From contig NZ_VCHX02000120.1 of the NCBI RefSeq assembly GCF_005768555.2, positions 1 to 43,585 of the forward strand: 43,585 nucleotides of DNA, in the 5' to 3' direction. Made by a program: the position numbers and the translations under genes. Shown piece after piece: positions 25,774 through 32,875 of the stretch (its first letter is position 1; the number at the start of each line of letters is the position of its first letter). Under the pieces are notes generated by a model. The model did not search any database. It had not been told where the DNA came from and saw only the letters and a program-made list of their open reading frames with translations. The stretch comes from Streptomyces sporangiiformans (lineage in GTDB: Bacteria > Actinomycetota > Actinomycetes > Streptomycetales > Streptomycetaceae).

Positions 25774-28700
25774 CTACAACTCGGGCAGCTCCAGGTCGAT
25801 GTCGTAGCCCGAGGGCGGTGTGGGGCGGGAGGTGTCGGTGCCGGTGAGCCGCTCGTGGTGGGCGCCGACCCGGCGTCCGTCCGGCCGGTGCCCGACACCC
25901 AGGTCCCGCAGCCGGGTCAGGGCGGTGTGGGCCAGGTCGGCCGCTTCGTCGGTACGGCCCGCCGCGGCGACGGTGACGGCGAGGGAGTTCTCCGCGGCGG
26001 CGACCCAGGGGTGGGCGTGGCCCAGCTTGTGGGTCAGGAGGTTGGCCGCGCTGCGGCCCACCTCTTCCGCCAGCCGCACCTCGCCCGTCGCCCGCAGGTA
26101 GACCCCGTGCCGCACCTGGCACAGACCGGTGTACGGATGCCCCGCGCCGAGCCGCCGCGCGAGGGTGTCCCCGCACTGCCGCGCCTGCTGTTCGGCCTCG
26201 TCGGCCTTGCCGAGGGCATGCAGGTCGGCGGCGTAACTGAACTGGCAGCGCAGGGTGTCGAAGCGGTCGGGGCCGAAGCGGCTCACGTACAGCTTCAGCG
26301 CTCGCCGGTCACGCTCATGGGCGAGTTCGTAGCCGTACCGGGGGTCCTTGACGGCGGGGAAACCGTCGGCGAGGCGGCGTTCGCTGACGGCGAGGCCGAC
26401 CTCCGTCTTCAGACGGGCGACGTCCCAGGTTTCGCCGTACCGGCGCAGCCGCTGGCGCAGCAGGTCGCGGGCCTCTCCGTCGCGTCCGGCGGAACGGTAG
26501 AGGTAGGCGAGCAGGTCGGCGGCGTTCCAGGCCACCGCGTCGTCCGCGCCGCCGACGGCCTGCCGGTAGCGGAAGCGCTCCTGAAGCCGGGTCAGTGCGC
26601 CGCCGACGCGGCCGGTCAGGGCCTCGGTGAGGGCGAGGTTGTGCTCGACCTGGATCGTGGCCGGGTGTTTCCAGCCGAGCAGCAGCGTGAGTTGCTCCAG
26701 CGCGGGCCGGAGCTCCAGCAGGGCGTCCTCGAACCGGCCGAGCGTGCGCAGGGTGGCGGCGTAGGAGTCGGCGGACAGCAGAGTGCGCGGGTGCGTGATG
26801 CCGAGCAGCCTGCGATGGCCGCGCAGCGCGTCCTGGGCGAGCCGGCGTGAGCGGTCGTAGTCGCCGCGCAGACGGTGGGCGCGGGCTGTGAGGTTGAGCA
26901 GGCGCAGATACTCCGGAGACTGCTCGTCGCCGTCGGCCCGCCACTCCTGTTCGGCCCGGCCGGCGATGTCGAGGAGGCGGTCTAGGTCGGCGGCCTCGGC
27001 GCGCTGGCTGAGCGCGTTGAGATGCCGCAGCAGCGAGCGGCGGACCCGGGGCCGGGTGTCCTGCCACAGGCGCAGCGAGTACACCTCGCGGGCCCAGTCG
27101 GCGGGCAGGTCCTGGTGTTCCTGCGGGGCGTACTCGGCGAGGATTCCCCGCAGCACCGACTCGATGTGCCGCCGCTCGTCGGGCTCCAGGCCTGCCCGGA
27201 TCAGGTCGCGCAGTCCGTGGTGCTGGGCGAGCGGCTGTTCCTTGCGGTCGAAGTCGACGTCGAGGAGGCCGACTCGGGCGAGGGCCCACAGGGCGACGCT
27301 GACCATGTGCTCGTCGGGAAGCTGGACGTCGTCGGGCTGGCGCTGGGCATCGGCGGGCGGCTGGTCGGCCGCGTCGTCGTCGCGGGCCAGCTCGGACAGG
27401 ATCCGGCGCGAGCGCAGCAGTTCCAGGCCCATGCCACGGCCGGTGAGCAGGGACGCGGCGCCCAGCAGCCAGCCGAGAGCGTCGTGTTCGGGGCTCTCCG
27501 CACGCCATGCGGCAGCGCCCGGGGTGGCCTGCACGACACGCCGGGCGACCTGGACCATCACGGCGACGGGCGACACCGCCTCGGTGTGGCGCAGGAGTTC
27601 GGTCTTGCCACCGCGGTACTCGGCGAGCAGGTCGCCCACGGCGGCGCGGAGGGCGGCGTCCGGGTTGAGGTGGTCGTCGCGGCGGTGGACGGCGGTCCGC
27701 TCGGCGAGGCAGTGGGCGGCGATGTGCAGGGCGTGCGGGACGAAGTCGACGACGTTGCCGATCTGCCCGGCCTGCGGTTCGGTGATCTCCGGGGCCCATT
27801 CGTCGAGCAGTGCGCGGGCCTCCTCGGGGGTCATCGGAGGGATCGCCAGGGGCGTCAGCTGCGGCGGCCGTGCCCCGGGATCGCCGGAGGACCCCGCCGA
27901 AGTCTCCTCACGCGGAGGGACACGGCTGGTGATCAGGACGTGCCCGTGCTCGTGGGGCACGGGCAGCAGGCCGCGCAGTTCGGCCGGGTCCGGTACGCCG
28001 TCGTAGACGATCAGCCAGCTGCCCATGTCGTCGTCGCGGCGCGACAGGCGGGTCAGCAGGCGGGAGAGTCCGTCGTCGTCGGGGGTGCCGAGGCGTTCCT
28101 CCGGGATGCCGAGACGCCCGGCGAGCCGGGTGAGTCCTCGCTCGACTCGCTCGCGCTCCCAGGCACGCACCCACCACACGACGTCGTATCCGGCTCCGTA
28201 GCGGTGGCACAGCTCGTGAGCGGCCTCGCTCTTGCCCCAGCCGCTGGGGCCGTGCAGCACCAGGCAGGCGCCGTCGCGTCCGGCGGCGAGCAGTTGCTCG
28301 TCGAGCGTGGCGAGGAGCGCGTCGCGGTCGATGAAATCGCTGTTGCGCGAGGCGACGTTGGTGGTCTCGGGCAGGCGCGGGAACCGGGCTCCCGCGCCCG
28401 CGTCGCCGGGCTCCACGGCGCCGAGGCCGAGGCCCGTGTACAGCAGCCGCAGCGCCTCGTCCTCGGTGGTGCCGCGCAGGTCGATCCGCTCATGGTGCGC
28501 GGCCTCGGTGTGCGGGAACGGCTCGTCGACCAGGACGATGCGTACGTCGGTGTGGGAGAGCGCGCCGATCTGGGTGAGCAGGGTGTCGTCGGCGTCGTCG
28601 GGCGACAGGAAGAGCAACGCCGCGCCGCGGCCGGGGCGTTCGCCCGCGTACATGTCCGCTCTGCGCAGCTCGGTGCGGACGCCCTTCGCGGCCAGCCGGT

Positions 28701-29466
28701 CGCGCAGCCAGGCGGCCCAGGGGGCGTGACGCATGGAGTGGACGACGGTGACGTCGGTGAGACGTGCGGTGCGGCGGGTGCGCAGCCAGTCGGCGAGCCG
28801 CTCGTAGTAGGGGCGCAGACCGGTGACGGTTCCGGCGTCCTCTGCCTCGACGGCGAGGCTGCGGCTGTCCTGGTACATGGGGTTGTACGGAATCTCGAGC
28901 AGGGGGATGTCGGATCCCCCGAGCGCCTGGGCGAGCGGAGCGAACTTGCGTCGCACCCGCTCGCGCGCCTGGCGCAGCCGGTCGTGAACCCCGATGTCAC
29001 TCTTGAGGCCGAGCGTGAGCAGCCGTACGGGCCTGCCCGCGCGGCTCAGCGTCATGTCCTCCGCCAGGGCGGCGGCCCCGTCGATGGACCAGGCGGTCAT
29101 CGCGAAGGAGATGACGAGCGCGTCGGCGTACGCGGCCGCCGAGACCTGTTCCGCCGTCTCGGGGCCGTCCGGTACCGGGGCCTCGATCAGGACGTGGTCG
29201 TACGCCGCGGCGACGGGGTCGGCGGCGAGCGCGGCGAGCGCCTGCGCGTCGGGGGCGGCCGCGGTGCGCACCTGGCCGGGTTCGGGCCGGGGCGGTGCGC
29301 TCGCGCCGTCGGCGCCGGAGCGGCCGTCCACGAGGAGGACGCTGCGGTTGGCCTCGGCGAGGATGTCCGCGACATTGCGCAGAGTGGTGCTCAGGCCGAG
29401 GTTCTCCGAGGTCGCGAGGAAGAAGACGAACGGACCTGGGGGATCAATTGGGTTGGCGTCAGGCAT
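25774..29466 (-). CDS. fxsT: MinD-like/TIR-like/NB-ARC/TPR protein of an FxsA-type locus
   Basis: A 1230-aa multidomain protein; GGAGAGG sits just before the ATG at 29466. Residues 12 to about 230 are MinD/ParA-like (FVFFLATSENLGLSTTLRNV, VLLVDGRSG) but the P-loop lacks its lysines. At about 235-345 is a TIR-like domain (DVTVVHSMRHAPWAAWLRDR, ALLFLSPDDADDTLL, VRIVLVDEP). From about 380 is an NB-ARC ATPase with Walker A GPSGWGKSE (about 404-412), Walker B WLIVYDGVPD (about 483-492) and GHVLITSRVPP; winged-helix and linker regions run to about 800. At about 850-1190 are kinesin-light-chain-like TPRs with HPRT, HPAT, HPYT and HPWV turns. This layout fits the TPR partner of FxsA/FxsB loci (memory of the family). 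Likely an ATP-driven sensor or scaffold. Confidence 0.78.
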   Translation of the reverse strand: MPDANPIDPPGPFVFFLATSENLGLSTTLRNVADILAEANRSVLLVDGRSGADGASAPPRPEPGQVRTAAAPDAQALAALAADPVAAAYDHVLIEAPVPDGPETAEQVSAAAYADALVISFAMTAWSIDGAAALAEDMTLSRAGRPVRLLTLGLKSDIGVHDRLRQARERVRRKFAPLAQALGGSDIPLLEIPYNPMYQDSRSLAVEAEDAGTVTGLRPYYERLADWLRTRRTARLTDVTVVHSMRHAPWAAWLRDRLAAKGVRTELRRADMYAGERPGRGAALLFLSPDDADDTLLTQIGALSHTDVRIVLVDEPFPHTEAAHHERIDLRGTTEDEALRLLYTGLGLGAVEPGDAGAGARFPRLPETTNVASRNSDFIDRDALLATLDEQLLAAGRDGACLVLHGPSGWGKSEAAHELCHRYGAGYDVVWWVRAWERERVERGLTRLAGRLGIPEERLGTPDDDGLSRLLTRLSRRDDDMGSWLIVYDGVPDPAELRGLLPVPHEHGHVLITSRVPPREETSAGSSGDPGARPPQLTPLAIPPMTPEEARALLDEWAPEITEPQAGQIGNVVDFVPHALHIAAHCLAERTAVHRRDDHLNPDAALRAAVGDLLAEYRGGKTELLRHTEAVSPVAVMVQVARRVVQATPGAAAWRAESPEHDALGWLLGAASLLTGRGMGLELLRSRRILSELARDDDAADQPPADAQRQPDDVQLPDEHMVSVALWALARVGLLDVDFDRKEQPLAQHHGLRDLIRAGLEPDERRHIESVLRGILAEYAPQEHQDLPADWAREVYSLRLWQDTRPRVRRSLLRHLNALSQRAEAADLDRLLDIAGRAEQEWRADGDEQSPEYLRLLNLTARAHRLRGDYDRSRRLAQDALRGHRRLLGITHPRTLLSADSYAATLRTLGRFEDALLELRPALEQLTLLLGWKHPATIQVEHNLALTEALTGRVGGALTRLQERFRYRQAVGGADDAVAWNAADLLAYLYRSAGRDGEARDLLRQRLRRYGETWDVARLKTEVGLAVSERRLADGFPAVKDPRYGYELAHERDRRALKLYVSRFGPDRFDTLRCQFSYAADLHALGKADEAEQQARQCGDTLARRLGAGHPYTGLCQVRHGVYLRATGEVRLAEEVGRSAANLLTHKLGHAHPWVAAAENSLAVTVAAAGRTDEAADLAHTALTRLRDLGVGHRPDGRRVGAHHERLTGTDTSRPTPPSGYDIDLELPEL

Positions 29467-29581
29467 GACCTCTCCGCTCGGCGCGGCACAGCAGGGAAGG
29501 ACGGGACGACGGGCAACGACAGGGACGAAGGGAGCCACCCGAGCTGCCACATAGGCGGGCAAAACGGGCATCGAGGGGGCC

Positions 29582-29587
29582 AGTATA
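29582..29587 (-). promoter_or_regulatory. Possible -10 box for the large TPR gene
   Basis: On the minus strand TATACT at 29582-29587 is a near-perfect -10 hexamer in the 166-base gap between the precursor-like gene and the TPR gene. The -35 is not clear (CTGCCG or similar). If used, the TPR gene can be transcribed apart from the precursor. Confidence 0.4.
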
Positions 29588-29632
29588 GGGCGCGACCTGC
29601 GGCATCACGGCAGCTCGTACGTGTCCTGCGCT

Positions 29633-29851
29633 TCATGCGCTCTCTTGGTGCCCGGTGACGAACAGGTCGCCTTCGGCGCAGCCGTCGTGCACCCGGCGCA
29701 GCAGCGCGCCGAGCACGGAGTCGGGCAGGGCGGCGACCTCTTCGGGCGACAGGGCCGCGATGTCGAGGACGACGGATTCGACATCGGGCGACGGGCCATC
29801 ACCCCCTCCCCCGTACTCCTCGTCAAGGACGGCGTCCTCGGCAACTGCCAT
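29633..29851 (-). CDS. FxsA-like precursor peptide without the FxSxx end
   Basis: A 72-aa peptide; the ATG at 29851 has TTGGAG about nine bases upstream and is preferred to upstream in-frame ATGs at 29959 and 29935. It has an acidic leader (MAVAEDAVLDEEYGGGGDGP), then the body typical of FxsA-type peptides: VESVVLDIAALSPEEVAALP and DSVLGALLRRVHDG. Canonical members end in Phe-x-Ser-x-x at the very C-terminus, where the FxsB radical SAM enzyme acts. Here the last ten residues are LFVTGHQESA, so position -5 is His, and the only aromatic near the end is the Phe of F-V-T. Position beside the maturase and TPR genes supports a precursor role. Alternative: a scaffold paralogue that is not itself modified. 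Confidence 0.65.
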   Translation of the reverse strand: MAVAEDAVLDEEYGGGGDGPSPDVESVVLDIAALSPEEVAALPDSVLGALLRRVHDGCAEGDLFVTGHQESA

Positions 29852-30040
29852 GGTGTCCACTCCAAGAGGTCTCGGCGTCTCATGGACCGCCGTGCGGTTC
29901 CGTGCGGCGGCATCCCGGGAAGACACAACGGACATGCCTCCTGAGCGTAGCGCCGCCATACCCCCATAGGGCAGTCGTCGGCGGATGTCCCTTGGCGTCC
30001 AACTGCCGTTCGAATGCCCTTCGTTGTCTCATTCGTGATG

Positions 30041-30070
30041 TTGACGCCGGACTTATGGCGAACAAATACT
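30041..30070 (+). promoter_or_regulatory. Likely promoter of the radical SAM gene
   Basis: TTGACG (30041-30046), 18 bases, AATACT (30065-30070), about 69 bases before the maturase ATG, in the 287-base divergent gap 29852-30138. No gene is seen in the rest of that gap. Confidence 0.5.
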
Positions 30071-30138
30071 GGTCGAACAGAGTGCGCCTTGGGCCCCGCC
30101 GGGCGAGGTCCGTGGCGTACGCCTTCGGGGGGAAGTGG

Positions 30139-31407
30139 ATGAGTCGACCGCCACTGCGCCATGCCGAGCCGCCCTGGCCGAGGGCCTCCGACGTGCGGGC
30201 ACGACAGGCAGTGGGCTGGGTGCCGTACCCGTTCCACTCCTTTGTCCTGAAAGTGCACAGCCGCTGCGACCTGGCCTGCGACTACTGCTACATGTACCGC
30301 TCGCAGGACCAGAGTTGGCGCGCCCAGCCGCGCACGATGGCCCCTCAGACGCTGGAGCGCACCGCCGGGCGGATCGCCGAACACCTGGCCGCGCACGGAG
30401 TGGACGAGGCGGGCGTGGTCCTGCACGGGGGCGAGCCCCTGCTCATCGGCGACAAGGCACTCGCACGGACGGTCCGGGTGCTGCGCGCGGCTGTCGGCAG
30501 CGGAGTACGGCTGCATCTGGCCCTGCAGACCAACGGAACGCGGCTGACCGAGGAACGGCTCGACCTGTTGGGTGAGTTGGGCCTGCGCATCGGAGTGAGC
30601 ACCGACGGCGGGCGCGCCGCCCACGACCGGCACCGGCGCGGCGCGGACGGACGCGGCAGCCACGCCCGGGTGGACGCGGCGCTGCGCCTCCTCGCGAGCG
30701 AGCACTACCGCCATCTGTTAGGCACGCTGCTGTGCACGGTCGACCTGCGCAACGACCCGGTGCGCACCTACGAGGAACTCCTCGTCCACCACCCGCCGGC
30801 CATCGACTTCCTTCTCCCGCTGGGCAATTGGCACACCCCGCCGCCGGGCCTGGACCCGAGCGGGCGGCGCACCCCGTACGCCGACTGGCTGTGGGCGGTC
30901 TTCGAGCGCTGGTACGGGGCGCGGACCAGGGAGACCACCGTGCGGCTCCTCGACAACCTGATGGTGCTCCTGCTCGGTGCCCGCCCGCAGACGGAGACGC
31001 TCGGCCTGGCCCCCGTGCGGTACGCGGTGGTGGAGACGGACGGTTCTCTCACCCAGGACGACACGCTGCGCACCGCGTACGACGGTGCCGCCCGCACCGG
31101 GCTCGACGTGTGGCGGCACTCCTTCGACGCGCTGCTGCGCCACCCCGGTGTCGCGGCGCGTCAGTGGGGCGCCGCCGGGCTGTGCGCGCGGTGCAGGGCC
31201 TGTCCGTTGCACCAGGTGTGCGGCGGGGGCCACTACGCCACCCGCTACCGGCGCGATACCGGCTTCGCCAACCCGAGTGTGTACTGCGCCGATCTGACGG
31301 AGCTGATCGGACGCGTACGGCGACGGCTGAGCGCAGACCTCGCGCCCCCGGGCCAGAACCCCGACCGGTGGCAGGACAACCGACCGACGCCTTCGGAGGT
31401 GGTATGA
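30139..31407 (+). CDS. fxsB: Radical SAM/SPASM peptide maturase, FxsB type
   Basis: A 422-aa radical SAM enzyme; GGGGGGAAG precedes the ATG at 30139. The cluster motif is CDLACDYC (Cys43, Cys47, Cys50) after VPYPFHSFVLKVHSR, with a SAM-binding HGGEPLL near 96-102. LQTNGTRL and RIGVSTDGG are standard barrel strands. The SPASM/twitch end has CARCRACPLHQVCGGG (about 350-365) and a last Cys in NPSVYC (about 382), for auxiliary iron-sulphur clusters. FxsB enzymes are known to link an aromatic side chain to a residue two positions later in their peptide, forming a three-residue cyclophane. Codon 194 (30718-30720) is TTA, so translation may depend on bldA. The stop overlaps the next start (ATGA). 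Confidence 0.88.
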   Translation: MSRPPLRHAEPPWPRASDVRARQAVGWVPYPFHSFVLKVHSRCDLACDYCYMYRSQDQSWRAQPRTMAPQTLERTAGRIAEHLAAHGVDEAGVVLHGGEPLLIGDKALARTVRVLRAAVGSGVRLHLALQTNGTRLTEERLDLLGELGLRIGVSTDGGRAAHDRHRRGADGRGSHARVDAALRLLASEHYRHLLGTLLCTVDLRNDPVRTYEELLVHHPPAIDFLLPLGNWHTPPPGLDPSGRRTPYADWLWAVFERWYGARTRETTVRLLDNLMVLLLGARPQTETLGLAPVRYAVVETDGSLTQDDTLRTAYDGAARTGLDVWRHSFDALLRHPGVAARQWGAAGLCARCRACPLHQVCGGGHYATRYRRDTGFANPSVYCADLTELIGRVRRRLSADLAPPGQNPDRWQDNRPTPSEVV

Positions 31408-32783
31408 CGCCGTTGCCGCATCGTATGCCGGGCGCGATGTTCGACGCGGTCGCAGCGGGATCGGGCGGGGCACCGGCCCTGCGACTGCTGGCCCGCTCCG
31501 AGCACAGCAGACGCCTGGCCGGCGCGTACGCCGTGACGGCCGCAGCGCGGGCGGCCGGGGGCACGGTGGCCGAGGAGGCCGAGAACGCGTGGCGGCTGTT
31601 CACCGCCGCCGCGCGGGCGACTCCCGGAGAGGCGGCGGCCGTCCTGACCCATCCGTCGGCGGGACCGGCCCTGGTCGGTCTGCTCGCCCGCCTCACACAG
31701 CGGGAGCCGCAAGAGCCGCCGCCCGTGCGCTGGTTCACGGCACTGGCCGCGGCGGCGGCCGTCCGCGCGGGGCTGCCGGTTCGGGTGGAGTGGCCGGTGG
31801 ACGGGCCGTCGGTGGCCCTGCCTTCGCTCGGCCGGGCCCGCTTCCCCGGCGCCGTTCCCGGTGACCGTGCCGAGGTGTGCGTCGAAGCAGCCGGCCGGGC
31901 CCGGATCACGGTGCCCGGAGCGTCCCCCGCCGACGGCCCGGTGACGGTGCCCGGACAGCCGTACCACAGCGAGGGCCGCTGGCAGGGCGCGCATCTGCTG
32001 ACCGACCTGGACGACGACGCCCCGCTCCTGCTCGACGTCCTGGACCAGCCGTGCTTTCCGAAAGCCTCGCGGTACCGCGAGGGCCTCGGCGCCGATGAGG
32101 TGAGCCGGTGGACCGCCGTGGCGCGCGAGGCCTGCCGGCTGCTGCGCGCGGACCACGAGGACCAGTACGCGGAGCTGGCGGCGGGACCGCGGCTGCTGGT
32201 ACCGCTGTCGAGGCCCGGCCGGGGGAATGTGAGCGGAAGCAGCGCGGAGACGTTCGGGTGCATGGCGCTGTCCCTGCCGAAGTCGGCGACGGGGTTCGCG
32301 GTGACGATGGCGCACGAGATCCAGCACAACAAGTTCGCGGCGGTGCTGCACCTCTTCGACCTGTTCGAACCGGGCGGCCGGGAGCGGTTCTACGCGCCCT
32401 GGCGCCGCGACCCCCGGCCGCTGCTCGGGCTCTTCCACGGGGCGTACGCGCACCTGGGCGTGGCCCGTTTCTGGGCTCGCCGCCGCGAGACGGAGCCGGA
32501 CCCGAGGCTGCGTGACGCCGCGCAGGTCCAGTTCGCCCGCTGGCGCCTGGGCGCCCGGGAGGCGACGCATGTGGTGCTGGCCTCCGGCCGCCTCACTCCC
32601 CTGGGCCGCCGCTTCGCGGAGCGCATGCTGAACAGCCTGGACGCCCTGTGCCGCCTGCCGGTCCCCGCGACGGCCGTGCACCGCGCCGAATCGACAGCCC
32701 GCGCACACCGCGCCGCGTGGCGGGACCGCAACGGCCGTGTCATGGGCGCCGGAGAGGCTGAACTCCAGCCTCTCCGGCGTTGA
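31404..32783 (+). CDS. HExxH-motif peptide-modifying enzyme (putative beta-hydroxylase)
   Basis: A 459-aa protein translationally coupled to fxsB by an ATGA overlap. The key motif is MAHEIQHNKF with His304, Glu305 and His308, after the segment GSSAETFGCMALSLPKSATGFAVT; YAPWRRDPRPLLGLFHGAYAHL follows and may give the third metal ligand. This is the pattern of the HEXXH putative peptide modification family found next to radical SAM maturases; some relatives have been shown to be 2-oxoglutarate-dependent peptide beta-hydroxylases rather than proteases. The N-terminal half is a helical domain with Ala-rich segments, possibly for peptide binding. No signal peptide. Predicted to act on the same peptide as FxsB in the cytosol. 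Confidence 0.8.
   Translation: MTPLPHRMPGAMFDAVAAGSGGAPALRLLARSEHSRRLAGAYAVTAAARAAGGTVAEEAENAWRLFTAAARATPGEAAAVLTHPSAGPALVGLLARLTQREPQEPPPVRWFTALAAAAAVRAGLPVRVEWPVDGPSVALPSLGRARFPGAVPGDRAEVCVEAAGRARITVPGASPADGPVTVPGQPYHSEGRWQGAHLLTDLDDDAPLLLDVLDQPCFPKASRYREGLGADEVSRWTAVAREACRLLRADHEDQYAELAAGPRLLVPLSRPGRGNVSGSSAETFGCMALSLPKSATGFAVTMAHEIQHNKFAAVLHLFDLFEPGGRERFYAPWRRDPRPLLGLFHGAYAHLGVARFWARRRETEPDPRLRDAAQVQFARWRLGAREATHVVLASGRLTPLGRRFAERMLNSLDALCRLPVPATAVHRAESTARAHRAAWRDRNGRVMGAGEAELQPLRR
32747..32779 (+). terminator. Perfect hairpin at the end of the HExxH gene
   Basis: A 13-bp stem CGCCGGAGAGGCT / AGCCTCTCCGGCG with loop GAACTCC. It lies inside the last codons; the TGA at 32781-32783 starts two bases after the stem. 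Confidence 0.65.
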
Positions 32784-32845
32784 CTCCCTTGCGTTGACTC
32801 TCCGGCGCCGCCCCTCCACCATCGCCCCTCCACCATCGCGCCTCC
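32776..32845. repeat. Short tandem repeats between convergent genes
   Basis: GCGTTGACTC appears twice, overlapping the stop codon and just after it, and the 14-mer GCCCCTCCACCATC is repeated at 32810 and 32824 with a third partial copy. No gene in this gap. Confidence 0.6.
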
Positions 32846-32875
32846 AGCTTCGAAGGAGCGGGCGCGCCGCGGGGG

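Noticed and set aside
27022..29658. An 878-codon open frame antisense to the TPR protein
   Set aside because: Antisense shadow of a high-GC gene; no motif and atypical composition, whereas the minus frame shows NB-ARC and TPR motifs.
30139..31407. Lanthipeptide or sactipeptide cluster
   Set aside because: No LanM/LanB/LanC genes and the precursor is not Cys-rich; the radical SAM enzyme and TPR gene fit the FxsA/FxsB class better.
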